Assembly (NCBI RefSeq): GCF_001273835.1 | Contig: NZ_JHEI01000137.1 | Location: forward strand, 124,001 to 188,000 | Origin: Leucobacter celer subsp. astrifaciens | GTDB lineage: Bacteria; Actinomycetota; Actinomycetes; Actinomycetales; Microbacteriaceae | Length of the DNA stretch: 64,000 bases | Direction of reading: 5' to 3' | In this document: positions 16,925-25,691 of the stretch, in pieces | Numbering within the stretch: position 1 is the stretch's first letter | How the letters are laid out: each line of letters opens with the position of its first letter | Notes under the pieces: model-generated | Told to the model about the DNA's origin: nothing | Database searches by the model: none | Seen by the model: the letters and a program-made list of their open reading frames with translations, nothing else | Translations under genes and position numbers: made by a program

Positions 16925-17410
16925 TCAGCCGGCGTAGGTGTCGACCGCGAGGATCTTCACCGAGATCTGGTTGCCGTTGGGGGCGGCGTAGCTGGTCTCA
17001 TCGCCCACGCCCAGACCCAGGATCGCCACACCCAGCGGGCTCTCCGAACTGTAGACGTCGAGGTCGCTGCCGTCGGCCAGCTCGCGGCTGCCCAGCAGGA
17101 AGCGCTCTTCGTCGCCGAAGACCTCGGCGGTGACGATGGTGCCGACCTCGACGACGCCGCTCGCCTGCGGAGCCTCGCCCACGACGGAGTGCTTCAGCAG
17201 CTCTTCGAGGTCGCGGATCCGGGCCTCCATCTTGCCCTGCTCGTCTTTCGCCGCGTGGTAGCCGCCGTTCTCCTTGAGGTCGCCCTCTTCGCGTGCCGCC
17301 TCGATACGCGCGGCGATCTCCTTGCGCCCCGGCCCGGAGAGCGCGTCCAGCTCGCCCTTGAGACGGTCGTAAGCTTCCTGCGTCAGCCAGGTCTGCGTGG
17401 GCTCGGCCAT
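16925..17410 (-). CDS. greA: Transcription elongation factor GreA
   Basis: A 161-residue protein of normal GreA length. The N-terminal coiled coil (about 8-76) has acidic tip residues in EEGDLKENGGYHAAKDEQ, the part that enters the RNA polymerase secondary channel to stimulate cleavage of backtracked RNA. The C-terminal FKBP-like domain (about 85-158) contains SPLGVAILGLGVGD. The ATG at 17410 begins MAEPTQTWLTQEAYDRL, the usual GreA start. It is monocistronic, with repeat-bearing gaps on both sides. Confidence 0.95.
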   Translation of the reverse strand: MAEPTQTWLTQEAYDRLKGELDALSGPGRKEIAARIEAAREEGDLKENGGYHAAKDEQGKMEARIRDLEELLKHSVVGEAPQASGVVEVGTIVTAEVFGDEERFLLGSRELADGSDLDVYSSESPLGVAILGLGVGDETSYAAPNGNQISVKILAVDTYAG

Positions 17411-17684
17411 GGTCGATCCTCGTTTCGTGTGTGCGCGGTGTGCTTCGGTGCTCGTGCGGATCGCGGGCCGTGCGGGTGGACCGCGCCCGCACCCACCGTG
17501 GCGCGGGGTAAACGGAACGCCCCGACCAGGTCAGGGCGCGGCCTCCAGGATAGCACCGCGATTCCGGAACACCGGCCGAGAGCATTCCGCGTGTCTGTTC
17601 GGACGCACCCGGATGGCGGTGATGACGCGGGGCTGATGCGCCGGTGCCTCGGGTGGCGCAGTACTGCGTCGCGTCGTGAAACGC

Positions 17685-17736
17685 GGAGTCTCAAATGGTT
17701 GCTTCGACGACCACTGAACCAGCCATTTGAGACTCC
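17685..17736. repeat. Hairpin repeat, GGAGTC family, copy 1
   Basis: GGAGTCTCAAATGG (17685-17698) pairs with CCATTTGAGACTCC (17723-17736); TGGTT/AACCA extends the stem inward. The same layout (GGAGTC, ATGG, TGCTTC) recurs at 28181-28239. It lies in the 482-bp gap 17411-17892, downstream of the DUF4307 gene, and may terminate its transcript. Nothing else gene-like is visible in that gap. Confidence 0.75.
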
Positions 17737-17758
17737 GGGAGCAGGGGGAGGGGGCCAC

Positions 17759-17842
17759 GAGGGTGGGTTCAGAGGGATGCGCCCAGGGTGGTGGGTTCAA
17801 GGGGAGGGGCCCAGAAGGATGGGTGCAGCAGGATGCGCCCAG
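17759..17842. repeat. Degenerate 28-bp tandem repeat
   Basis: Three imperfect units, each close to GGTGGGTTCA-AGGGATG-CGCCCAG, run through the purine-rich strand between greA and the DUF4307 gene. No coding potential is evident. Confidence 0.55.
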
Positions 17843-17892
17843 CGCGACCGATCCAGAGTGACGGGCCCGGAGAGCGGCGAGGATCCCGCGGC

Positions 17893-18396
17893 CTACTCCA
17901 CGACCCAGCACTCGCGCGCGGTCGCGGCGGTGGCGGGGTTCGTCACGACCAGTCGTGTGGTGACGGTGTGGGTGCGCTCCTCGGTCACCGGCAACTCCAC
18001 GATCTTCCACCCGACCGTGGCCTTCACCTTGTTGAGCGCCTCGACGGCGCACGCGACAGGAGTGTTCGGCGGGGCGCTCACCTCGAACTTCACGTCGAGG
18101 TTCAGTTCGTCCTGCTCCGTGTAGCCGATGTCCTGCCACGACACGCGGTTGGTGTTCTGCCAGCCGCTGAACAGCAGGAAGCACACGCCGCCCGCCACCA
18201 GCAGCGCGGCCGCCGCCCAGGCGAATCGCCGATCGAGGCGCCGCCTGCGGCCGGAGCCGTAGCGGTCTTCGAGGGACTGCTCGCCGGGGTGCCCGGAGCC
18301 GGTTCCCGAGCCGCTTCCCGACTGCTCCGCCGCGGCCGTCACCCGGTCATCCGCCGAGCCGCTGGTCGCTCCTGCATCTGCAGCCGTCTGCGACAC
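17893..18396 (-). CDS. DUF4307 family membrane protein
   Basis: A 167-residue protein of a family known from actinobacteria, commonly next to mycothiol amidase. The first 55 residues are Ala/Ser/Gly-rich and probably disordered. A basic RRRRLDRR precedes a single TM (about 62-84). The remaining ~80 residues are extracytoplasmic (NLDVKFEVSAPPN, LPVTEERTHTVTTRLVVTNP, ECWVVE). The GTG at 18396 is chosen because GGAGG lies 7 nt before it; longer frames upstream would overlap the divergent mca promoter region. Function unknown. Confidence 0.82.
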   Translation of the reverse strand: MSQTAADAGATSGSADDRVTAAAEQSGSGSGTGSGHPGEQSLEDRYGSGRRRRLDRRFAWAAAALLVAGGVCFLLFSGWQNTNRVSWQDIGYTEQDELNLDVKFEVSAPPNTPVACAVEALNKVKATVGWKIVELPVTEERTHTVTTRLVVTNPATAATARECWVVE

Positions 18397-18481
18397 GGGA
18401 GCCTCCGATCCGGGCTGGGTAAACTGGGTGATCGTTGCCAGACTACCGGGAGGCTCCCGAGAGGCACGTGAGAGGACTCGC

Positions 18482-19351
18482 ATGACGCTCAGGTTGATCG
18501 CGGTGCACGCGCACCCCGACGATGAGTCCAGTAAGGGCGCCGCCACCTACGCGCACTATCTCGAAGAGGGCGTCGAGGTCTTGATCGTGAGCTGCACGGG
18601 CGGCGAGCGCGGAGACGTGCTCAACGAGCTCGTCGCCCGCGATCCGAAGAGCCACCGGGATCTCGCCGGCCTGCGGCGCGACGAGATGACGCGCGCCCAG
18701 GACATCATCGGCTTCGAACATCGTTGGCTCGGCTATCAGGACTCCGGCCTGCCCGACGAGGGCGACCCTGTGCCGCCGGGATCCTTCGCCGACATCCCCG
18801 CCGAGGTCTCGGCCGAGGCGCTCGTGCGCGTCGTGCGCGAGTTCCGCCCGCACGTCATGATCACCTACAACGAGCAGGGCGGCTACCCGCACCCCGATCA
18901 CATCCGGTGCCACGAGATCAGCCGCATCGCCTGGGAGCGCGCGGGGGATCCGGGCGCCTATCCCGAGGCCGGTGACCCCTGGTCCATCAAGAAGCTCTAC
19001 TACGAGGAGATCTTCAACGCCGAGCGCGTCACGACGGTCTATCAGTGGCTGCTCGACAACGAGCCGACCTCCCCGCTCATCGTGCAGTTCGCCGAGATGC
19101 GCGAGTGGATGAGCCGCCGGGAGTACCGCGGCACCGCGAAGATCGAGGTGGGCCGCTTCTTCGAGCGCCGCGACGAAGCGCTGCGCGCGCACGCGAGCCA
19201 GGTGCCGCCCGACAGCCCGTTCTTCTTCTGGCCGAACGAGCTGCAGCGCGAGGCCTGGCCGTTCGAGGACTACCGGCTCGCGGCGTCGCGGGTGGCGACG
19301 AGCGAGTTCGAAGCGGATCTGTTTCAGGGAATCGAGGAGGAGCGCGCATGA
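18482..19351 (+). CDS. mca: Mycothiol S-conjugate amidase
   Basis: A 289-residue zinc amidase of the LmbE/MshB family. It cleaves mycothiol S-conjugates of electrophiles and antibiotics to mercapturic acids for export and glucosaminyl-inositol for recycling. The zinc motif HAHPDDESSKG (residues about 9-19), the CTGGERG loop and the second His cluster GGYPHPDHIRCHEI are all present. The long form ending near residue 289 with the FFFWPNEL region favours Mca over MshB. The ATG at 18482 is preferred over an upstream in-frame start. It overlaps the next small gene by 4 bp. Confidence 0.92.
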   Translation: MTLRLIAVHAHPDDESSKGAATYAHYLEEGVEVLIVSCTGGERGDVLNELVARDPKSHRDLAGLRRDEMTRAQDIIGFEHRWLGYQDSGLPDEGDPVPPGSFADIPAEVSAEALVRVVREFRPHVMITYNEQGGYPHPDHIRCHEISRIAWERAGDPGAYPEAGDPWSIKKLYYEEIFNAERVTTVYQWLLDNEPTSPLIVQFAEMREWMSRREYRGTAKIEVGRFFERRDEALRAHASQVPPDSPFFFWPNELQREAWPFEDYRLAASRVATSEFEADLFQGIEEERA

Positions 19352-19635
19352 ACGTGCTGAACATCGCGGTGCGGATCGCGGAAGAGACCGAGTTCGATCC
19401 CGACAAGGTGACGCCCGGCTGGGAGGGCTTCGTGTTCACGGGTCTGCTGGCCGTCGGCATCATCGCGCTCGGGTTCCTGCTCGTGAAGCGTCTGCGCCGC
19501 AACGCCTACCGGGCAGAGGTGCGCGAGCAGATCGCAGAGGAGCTCGCCGACCAGGCCGAGGATCCCGACAGCCCGGCCGTTCCTGCGGCTTCGACCGGTC
19601 CTGACGGCTCGACCGATCCCGACCGGCGGGTCTGA
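19348..19635 (+). CDS. Small single-pass membrane protein downstream of mca
   Basis: A 95-residue protein starting within the mca stop (ATGA). It has one TM (about 27-47, [20 protein letters not shown]), followed by a basic [15 protein letters not shown] stretch and an acidic, Pro/Ser-rich tail. Similar short proteins often follow mca in actinobacteria, so co-expression is likely. No enzymatic motif; function unknown. Confidence 0.8.
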   Translation: MNVLNIAVRIAEETEFDPDKVTPGWEGFVFTGLLAVGIIALGFLLVKRLRRNAYRAEVREQIAEELADQAEDPDSPAVPAASTGPDGSTDPDRRV

Positions 19636-19642
19636 CGCGACC

Positions 19643-21820
19643 GTGAGCGACCGCGACAGCTTCGAGGATCCGGGCTTCGGCTCCGCGGATGAGGAACGGT
19701 GGCCGGGCGAGTCCTGGGGCGCCCCGCGACCGGAGGGGTGGTCGGAACAGCGTTCGGCGGCACCTCGGCCCCAGCCGGCGGGGCGCGCGCCCGCCGGCGG
19801 ACCTGCTGATGCAGTTGCCGGTGCGGTCCACGCGCCTGCAGCGGGAGAGCCCGCTCGGGCTGCCGCGGCGGCGTCTCGTGGCACCGACCCGCTCGTCGTG
19901 CTCTCGGAGGTCTTCGGCTACGACTCCTTCCGGGACGAGCAGCGGGCCATCATCGACCAGGTGGTCGGCGGGGGCGACGCGGTCGTGCTGATGCCGACGG
20001 GCGGCGGCAAGTCGATCTGCTACCAGATCCCGTCGCTCGTGCGCGAGGGCACCGGAGTGGTGCTGTCGCCGCTCGTCGCGCTGATGCACGATCAGGTCGC
20101 CGCGCTGCGCCTGGCCGGAGTGCGCGCCGCCGCCCTCAACTCCGCGATGTCGTACGAGGAGCGGCTCGACGTCGAACGCGCCTACCGCGCGGGTGAGCTC
20201 GAGGTGCTCTACCTGGCGCCCGAGCGGCTCTCCGCCCCCGGCACGGTCGAGCTGCTGAGCCAGGGCCGCATCGCGCTGTTCGCGATCGACGAGGCGCACT
20301 GCGTATCGCAGTGGGGGCACGACTTCCGCCCCGACTATCTGCGTCTCGGTGCGCTCGCCGAACGCTGGCCCGACGTACCCCGGATCGCCCTCACCGCCAC
20401 CGCGACCCCCGAGACGCACCGCGAGATCACCGAGCGGCTGCACCTCGAGAACGCCGCGCACTTCGTCTCGAGCTTCGACCGGCCCAACATCCGCTACCGC
20501 ATCATCTCGAAGCAGAACGTGCGCTCGCAGCTCATCTCGTTCATCCGAGGCGAGCACGCGGGCGAGGCGGGCATCGTCTACGCGTTGAGCCGCAAGCGGG
20601 TCGAACAGACCGCCGCCGCGCTGCGGGACGCCGGGATCGACGCGGTGGCCTACCACGCGGGCCTGCCGGCATCCGAGCGACTCGAGGCGCAGACCCGCTT
20701 CCTGCGCGAAGACGGCGTGGTGGTCGTCGCGACCATCGCATTCGGCATGGGCATCGACAAACCCGACGTGCGCTTCGTCGCCCACATCGACCTGCCCAAG
20801 TCGATCGAGGGCTACTACCAGGAGACGGGCCGCGCGGGCCGCGACGGCCTGCCCTCCGAGGCCTGGCTGGCGTACGGGCTGCAGGACGTGGTGCAGCAGC
20901 GCCAGATGATCGAGAGCGGCGATGGCGACGCCGCCACCCGGGCCAACCAGACCCGCCACCTCAACCAGATGCTGGCGCTCTGCGAGGGCGTGGAGTGCCG
21001 ACGCGCGTTCCTGCTGCGCTACTTCGGGCAGGATCCCGCTGATCCTTCTTCGCCGATCGAGCGGGGTGAGCTTGACTCCTCCCGTCATCCTGCGCGCAGC
21101 GAGCCTGCGAGCGGAGTCGCAGGATCCCACTCCGCGCCGGCCTACGCCTGCGGCAACTGCGACGTCTGCCTCGATCCGCCGAAGCTGTGGGACGCGACCA
21201 CCCCGGCGCAGATGCTGCTCTCCACGATCATCCGCACCCAGAAGGAGCGCGGTCGCACCTACGCGGCCGGGCAGCACATCGACGTGCTGCGCGGCGTGGG
21301 GTCGGATCGTGTCACCCAGATGCGGCTCGACGAGCTCTCGACGTGGGGGATCGGCAAGGAGTGGTCGGTCGCGCAGTGGCGGGGGCTCGTGCGGCATCTG
21401 CTCGCGGTGGGGCTGGTCGAGGCGCGCGGCGAGTGGGGTGTGCTCGCGCCCACCGAGGCCGCGAAGCCGGTGCTGCGCGGCGAGGAGCAGGTGCGGATGC
21501 GCGAGGAGGTCGTGGCTCGGGCCGCCGGTCGCGGCGGGCGATCGGGCGGTGCGGGATCCGGCGCCGCGAAGCGCTCGGCCGCCGCGGCCGATCTGTCGCC
21601 GGATCAGGCCGAGATCTTCGAGCGGCTGCGCGAGTGGCGGGCCGGCGAGGCACGCAAGCAGGGCGTGCCCGGCTACGTGGTGTTCGGCGATGCGACGCTC
21701 GCAGCGCTCGCGGTGCACCGGCCCTCGTGCGACGACGAGATGCTCGCGATATCCGGCATCGGCCAGGTCAAGCTCGAGCGCTACGGAGCCGCCGTGCTCG
21801 AGGCGCTCGCCGGGGCCTGA
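19643..21820 (+). CDS. recQ: ATP-dependent DNA helicase RecQ
   Basis: A 725-residue 3'-5' helicase. An N-terminal low-complexity extension (about 1-82) precedes the helicase core: Walker [33 protein letters not shown] and motif [12 protein letters not shown]. The RQC domain begins with the zinc cysteines CRR and CGNCDVC, and a C-terminal HRDC-like region follows (about 645-720). The zinc region is interrupted by about 38 extra residues between RYFGQD and CGNCDVC, encoded in part by a dispersed palindromic repeat (21084-21126). The reading frame stays open. The GTG start lies 7 bp after the previous stop. Confidence 0.92.
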   Translation: MSDRDSFEDPGFGSADEERWPGESWGAPRPEGWSEQRSAAPRPQPAGRAPAGGPADAVAGAVHAPAAGEPARAAAAASRGTDPLVVLSEVFGYDSFRDEQRAIIDQVVGGGDAVVLMPTGGGKSICYQIPSLVREGTGVVLSPLVALMHDQVAALRLAGVRAAALNSAMSYEERLDVERAYRAGELEVLYLAPERLSAPGTVELLSQGRIALFAIDEAHCVSQWGHDFRPDYLRLGALAERWPDVPRIALTATATPETHREITERLHLENAAHFVSSFDRPNIRYRIISKQNVRSQLISFIRGEHAGEAGIVYALSRKRVEQTAAALRDAGIDAVAYHAGLPASERLEAQTRFLREDGVVVVATIAFGMGIDKPDVRFVAHIDLPKSIEGYYQETGRAGRDGLPSEAWLAYGLQDVVQQRQMIESGDGDAATRANQTRHLNQMLALCEGVECRRAFLLRYFGQDPADPSSPIERGELDSSRHPARSEPASGVAGSHSAPAYACGNCDVCLDPPKLWDATTPAQMLLSTIIRTQKERGRTYAAGQHIDVLRGVGSDRVTQMRLDELSTWGIGKEWSVAQWRGLVRHLLAVGLVEARGEWGVLAPTEAAKPVLRGEEQVRMREEVVARAAGRGGRSGGAGSGAAKRSAAAADLSPDQAEIFERLREWRAGEARKQGVPGYVVFGDATLAALAVHRPSCDDEMLAISGIGQVKLERYGAAVLEALAGA
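21084..21126. repeat. ATCCTGCG palindromic repeat inside recQ
   Basis: ATCCTGCG (21087-21094) and CGCAGGAT (21118-21125) flank a GCG-rich loop. The same words make up the intergenic repeats at 25376-25485 and 27093-27152. Here the element sits in frame inside the zinc-binding region of RecQ. Confidence 0.75.
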
Positions 21821-21983
21821 TCCGCCGGTCCTGATCGCCGTGCCCGGCCCGGCCCGGCGCGCCGGCTGTCGCCCCGGGGCCGGTCCCGCCTCCCGGAGCA
21901 GGGCGCGATCCGGGGCTCACGGCACCTTCCGATCCCGGATCGCGACCCATTGCGGCCCCGCCCTCGCGGGAGGACAATGCCGT

Positions 21984-22550
21984 ATGGGCACTCTGAGCTA
22001 CACCGCGACCGTCTCGATCGACGGCTACGCCGCCGATGCGGACGGAGACTTCCAGTGGTCGGCGCCGAGCGGGGAGGTGTTCCAGTTCCACATCGATCGC
22101 ATGGCGGCGGTGTCGACCGAGGTGCTGGGGCGCAACACCTACCGGCTGATGCGGTACTGGGACGCCGAGCCGGAGGACGAGCCCTGGAGTGCGGCCGAGC
22201 ACGAGTTCGCCCGCCGCTGGCGGGAGTTGGATCTCGTCGTCGCCTCTTCGACGCTGGATCCCGGCGACCTCCCCGCCGAGGGGGTGCGGCTGGTGCGCGA
22301 CCTCGGCCTGGACGACCTCGCGCGGATCGTCGAGGATACTCCGGGTGAGGTGGAGATATTCGGGCCGACGACCGCGAGCGAGGCGATCCGCGCCGGCATG
22401 GTGCGCGACTTCCGGTTCTTCGTCGTCCCGAAGATCGTGGGCGGCGGGTTGCGCGCCCTGCCCGGCGATGCGCGCCTCGAACTGAGCCTCATCGAGCATC
22501 GGATCTTCGAGAACGGCACCGCGTACCTGCACTACGTGCCGCAGCGATGA
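21984..22550 (+). CDS. RibD/dihydrofolate reductase fold oxidoreductase
   Basis: A 188-residue protein of the RibD C-terminal/DHFR-like family. It has the N-terminal SIDGYAADADGDFQW (family pattern SLDGYIA), EVLGRNTYRLM, and the nucleotide-binding strand VEIFGPTTASEAI. The C-terminal HRIFENGTAYLHY is also typical. Such proteins are presumed NADPH-dependent reductases of small molecules; the substrate is unknown. The ATG at 21984 matches the expected N-terminus. It converges with the trhA-like gene, with a 30-bp gap. Confidence 0.87.
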   Translation: MGTLSYTATVSIDGYAADADGDFQWSAPSGEVFQFHIDRMAAVSTEVLGRNTYRLMRYWDAEPEDEPWSAAEHEFARRWRELDLVVASSTLDPGDLPAEGVRLVRDLGLDDLARIVEDTPGEVEIFGPTTASEAIRAGMVRDFRFFVVPKIVGGGLRALPGDARLELSLIEHRIFENGTAYLHYVPQR

Positions 22551-22580
22551 GGGAGGCCGGGGGATCCGGCCCGCGACCTG

Positions 22581-23396
22581 CTACCGCAGATACACCGGAT
22601 CCAGCGCCACGAGCAGCGCCGCTGTCCAGTGGCACAGGAACGCGAGCACCGTCAGCGCGTGGAAGATCTCGTGGAAACCGAAGACGCCGGGTACCGGGTT
22701 CGGTCGCTTGAGCGCGTAGACCACCGATCCGAAGGTGTACATCAGCCCGCCCGCGATCACCAGCACCATCGCCGCGGCGTTGGCGTTGTAGATGTCGACG
22801 AGGTACATGACGGCGGCCCAACCCAGCAGCAGATACAGGGGCACGTAGAGCCAGCGCGGTGCGCCGAGCCAGAACACGCGGAAGCCGATCCCGAGCAGCG
22901 CGCCGGCCCACACCAGCACCAGCAGCAGCACACCCTTGTCGAGGGGCAGCGCGAGCAGCGCGATCGGGGTGTAGGTGCCCGCGATGAGCAGGAAGATGTT
23001 GGCGTGGTCCAGGCGGCGGAAGAGCTGCCTGGTGCGCGGCTTCCAGTTGAAGCGGTGGTAGAGCGCCGAGATGCCGAAGAGCAGCATGCTCGAGAGCATG
23101 AAGACGGCCGAGGCCCACTTGGCGACGGGCCCGTGCGCGAGAGAGATGAGCACGATGCCGGCCGCGATCGCCACGGGGAAGGTGCCGGCGTGGATCCAGC
23201 CGCGCCAGCGCGGCTTCGGCTCGGGGGCGTCCGATGCGGTAGGAGGGCCCGAAGCGGCGTCGGAGGGGTCCGCCGGCGGGTGAGGCTGATCGTGCGAGTG
23301 ATCGAGCGCGTCGGCGAGCAGCGGCAGTGACAGACTGTCCGGCTCGGGGAACGGCCGTTCGACGTGTTCGGGCTCGGAGGCGCCGTGCGGGGTCAT
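22581..23396 (-). CDS. trhA: Hemolysin III / TrhA (PAQR-like) membrane protein
   Basis: A 271-residue membrane protein with seven predicted TMs. A hydrophilic N-terminal extension (about 1-65) precedes the family motifs: SALYHRF, RRLDHANIFLLIAGTYTP, and FHEIFHALTVLAFLCHW with the conserved histidines that bind a metal in this superfamily. TrhA-type proteins have been linked to membrane energetics and lipid homeostasis. The ATG at 23396 gives the full first TM and faces the uppS promoter region. Confidence 0.85.
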   Translation of the reverse strand: MTPHGASEPEHVERPFPEPDSLSLPLLADALDHSHDQPHPPADPSDAASGPPTASDAPEPKPRWRGWIHAGTFPVAIAAGIVLISLAHGPVAKWASAVFMLSSMLLFGISALYHRFNWKPRTRQLFRRLDHANIFLLIAGTYTPIALLALPLDKGVLLLVLVWAGALLGIGFRVFWLGAPRWLYVPLYLLLGWAAVMYLVDIYNANAAAMVLVIAGGLMYTFGSVVYALKRPNPVPGVFGFHEIFHALTVLAFLCHWTAALLVALDPVYLR

Positions 23397-23510
23397 GTGT
23401 CGAGTGTATGTTCCGCACAGATCTGCGGGGGCATATATGTGGAAGATCCCCAGCCCGTGATGTTGCCGATGACACCGCCCGATCAGGGGCATCCTCCCGT
23501 TCTCGGGCGG

Positions 23511-23525
23511 TACACTCTGAGGGTG
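23511..23525 (+). promoter_or_regulatory. Leaderless promoter of uppS
   Basis: TACACT (23511-23516) is followed by 6 nt and then the GTG start codon. A transcript beginning at the normal distance would start at the codon itself. No ribosome-binding site is properly spaced before the GTG. Confidence 0.6.
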
Positions 23526-24308
23526 AATGCCCCAGCCACGACGCCGCGAACCGGTCTGCTGTACCGGCTCTACCAGCGGCGCCTGCGCCGGGAGATCGAA
23601 CCGGGGAGCGTGCCGAAGCACATCGCCGTGATCGTCGACGGCAACCGGCGCTGGGCCAAGCAGCGCCTGCAGGAGCGTGCCGCCTTCGGGCACCGCGCCG
23701 GCGCGAAGAAGGTGCCGGAGTTCCTTGGCTGGTGCGAGGAGGCGGGCGTCGACACCGTGACGCTCTACCTGCTCTCGGCGGACAATCTGGGTGCCCGGGA
23801 TCGGCAGGAGCTCGAGGACCTCTTCGGGATCATCGGGGAGCTCGCCGCGCAGCTGGCCGAGAACCCGCGCTGGCGCGTGAAGCACGTCGGCGCGTGCGAG
23901 GGGCTCTCCGAGGATCTCGCCGCGGCGCTCGCCGCAGCCGAGGCGGGCACCGCCGAGCACGACGGTCTGCACATCAATCTCGCGGTCGGCTACGGCGGTC
24001 GCAGCGAGATCACCGCCGCGATGTGCAGTGTCATCGAGGAGCACCAGGCGGCGGGCGGGTCGATCGACACGCTGGCCGAACGGCTCACTCCGGAGATGAT
24101 CGGCGAGCATCTGTGGACCCGCGGTCAGGCGGATCCCGACCTCGTCATCCGCACCTCGGGGGAGCAGCGGCTCTCCGACTTCATGATCTGGCAGTCGGCG
24201 CACTCCGAGTTCTACTTCGTCGAGGCGCTCTACCCCGATCTGCGCGAGGTCGACTTCTTGCGGGCGCTGCGCGACTACTCCTCGCGGCAGCGGCGGATGG
24301 GCGGCTGA
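23523..24308 (+). CDS. uppS: Isoprenyl transferase (undecaprenyl diphosphate synthase type)
   Basis: A 261-residue cis-prenyltransferase that makes the polyprenyl diphosphate carrier for cell-wall synthesis. The catalytic VDGNRRWA near residues 39-46, GYGGRSEI, RTSGEQRLSDFM and the C-terminal SEFYFVEALYPDLREVDFL are all family signatures. Homology begins after about residue 30. GTG 23523 is preferred to the ATG at 23459, because the -10 hexamer of the likely promoter lies between them. Chain length (C50 or C55) cannot be told from sequence. Confidence 0.93.
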   Translation: MNAPATTPRTGLLYRLYQRRLRREIEPGSVPKHIAVIVDGNRRWAKQRLQERAAFGHRAGAKKVPEFLGWCEEAGVDTVTLYLLSADNLGARDRQELEDLFGIIGELAAQLAENPRWRVKHVGACEGLSEDLAAALAAAEAGTAEHDGLHINLAVGYGGRSEITAAMCSVIEEHQAAGGSIDTLAERLTPEMIGEHLWTRGQADPDLVIRTSGEQRLSDFMIWQSAHSEFYFVEALYPDLREVDFLRALRDYSSRQRRMGG

Positions 24309-24357
24309 GGCGGTGCCATGCTCTCGACGGTGCCCGGCGGCTCGCGCCACGCGCAAC

Positions 24358-24421
24358 TGCGGAAGGTATGCGATCTGCCGTACATATGCCGCTGAGCGGC
24401 GATTGCACCATATCTTCCGCA
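24358..24421. terminator. Inverted repeat after uppS
   Basis: TGCGGAAGGTATG (24358-24370) pairs with CATATCTTCCGCA (24409-24421) with one G-T pair, and GCCGCTGAGCGGC forms an inner hairpin. It lies in the 179-bp gap before the dehydrogenase gene. It is a probable terminator, although an operator role is possible. Confidence 0.5.
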
Positions 24422-24487
24422 TATCCCAGATGCAAGGCAGGCTGCTCGGCCTCCCGGGCCGCGGAAACCGACTGGTAGGAGGCTGAG

Positions 24488-25324
24488 ATGACGCAGCGGA
24501 ACACCGATCTGCCCGATCTGAGCGGCCAGCGCGTGCTGGTGACGGGCGCATCGGGCGGCATCGGGGGCGGGATCGCGCGGCGCTTCGCCGCCGCGGGCGC
24601 ACGTGTGGCGGTGCACTACCGAGGCACGACTGCCGCTTCTACGGACGCCGCCTTCGCGCTCGTCGAGGAGTTGCGGCAGCGCGGCGGTGAGGCCGTCGCG
24701 GTGCGGGCCGACCTCTCGGCTCAGGGAGCCGCGGCGCTGCTCGTGGCGGAGGCGGCGCGCGCGCTCGGCGGCCTCGACGGGCTCGTGAACAACGCCGGGA
24801 TCCAGCCGCTCGCGCCGCTCGCGGAGACCTCGCGCGAGGAGTGGGACGAGGTGCTGGGCACCAACCTCGGCGCCGTCTTCGAGCTGTCGCGGGAGGCTGC
24901 GGCGGTGATGGCGGGTCCCAGTCCGCTTCCTGAGCCCGTCGAGGCGGGCGGATCCGACTCCCGACGCAACCGCTGGATCACCCACATCGCCTCGATCGAG
25001 GCCAGCCGCCCTGCGCCCGCGCACGCGCACTACGCCGTGGCGAAGGCCGGGCTCGTGATGCACGCCCGCGCGGCCGCGCTCGAGCTCGGGCCCGCGGGGA
25101 TCCGCGTCAACACCGTGTCACCGGGTCTCGTGGATCGCCCGGGCCTCGCCGAGGCCTGGCCCGAGGGCGTCGCGAGCTGGATCGCGCACGCGCCGCTCGG
25201 CCGGCTCGCGACCGCGGAGGACATCGGCGACGCGTGCGTGCTGCTCGCCTCACCCGCGGCCTCGTTCATCACGGGGCAGGATCTCGCGGTCGACGGCGGC
25301 ATGCTCGCCACTCCCGGCTGGTAG
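24488..25324 (+). CDS. Short-chain dehydrogenase/reductase
   Basis: A 278-residue classical SDR. It has the Rossmann motif TGASGGIGGGIA (about 19-30), NNAGIQ, a catalytic serine in HIASIEASRP and the Tyr-x3-Lys pair in HYAVAKAG. The C-terminal SFITGQDLAVDGGM is the usual SDR end. An insert of about 15 residues (SPLPEPVEAGGSDSRRN) before the serine strand is unusual. Related to 3-oxoacyl-ACP reductase and glucose dehydrogenase types; substrate unknown. The ATG at 24488 follows taggaggctgag. Confidence 0.88.
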   Translation: MTQRNTDLPDLSGQRVLVTGASGGIGGGIARRFAAAGARVAVHYRGTTAASTDAAFALVEELRQRGGEAVAVRADLSAQGAAALLVAEAARALGGLDGLVNNAGIQPLAPLAETSREEWDEVLGTNLGAVFELSREAAAVMAGPSPLPEPVEAGGSDSRRNRWITHIASIEASRPAPAHAHYAVAKAGLVMHARAAALELGPAGIRVNTVSPGLVDRPGLAEAWPEGVASWIAHAPLGRLATAEDIGDACVLLASPAASFITGQDLAVDGGMLATPGW

Positions 25325-25375
25325 CCGGGAAACCTCCGACCTCCGACGGACGCGCCCCATCCGACATGCGCGTTC

Positions 25376-25485
25376 CTGTCATCCTGTGCGAGCACCTGTC
25401 GTCCTGCGCGAGCACCCGTCGTCCTGCGCGAGCACATCGTCGTCCTGTGCGAGCACCCGTCATCCTGCGCGAAGTCGCAGGATCC
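25376..25485. repeat. Tandem array of the ATCCTGCG repeat
   Basis: Five consecutive units of about 20-21 bp, each close to GTCRTCCTGYGCGAGCAC, run through the 367-bp gap 25325-25691. The last unit continues into the full palindrome ATCCTGCGCGAAGTCGCAGGAT. With the inverted repeat at 25539-25600, this is all that is seen in the gap. Confidence 0.8.
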
Positions 25486-25538
25486 ACCGCAGCCGGCCCG
25501 CACCGCGCTCGCTCGCCCGCTGTCTCGATCCCGTGCTT

Positions 25539-25600
25539 CGGCTCTTACCGTTCTCTCGGACGGGATCGGCCGGTGCGGTCCGAAACAACGGTGAGCGCCG
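25539..25600. repeat. Inverted-repeat element, CGGCTCTCACCG family, copy B
   Basis: The right arm GTCCGAAACAACGGTGAG matches copy A (16847-16864) exactly; the left arm CGGCTCTTACCGTTCTCTC is diverged. Its centre differs from copy A. It lies about 90 bp before the deaminase start, whose likely -10 is TACAGT at 25662-25667. Confidence 0.8.
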
Positions 25601-25691
25601 AGACTCCGATGGGTCCGTGCATGCGCGCGTCGAGAGCGCCTCGAATGTCCGGGGCAGCCGATACAGTGGGCGTGAACGAGAGGGAGGCGCG

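Noticed and set aside
20922..22550. A fusion protein ending in the DHFR-like domain
   Set aside because: The upstream half is a wrong-frame reading of recQ. The real gene starts at ATG 21984.
23411..24421. Shared regulatory motif between the trhA/uppS gap and the gap after uppS (GCATATATG and TACATATGC words)
   Set aside because: The similarity is short and not symmetric, and may be chance.
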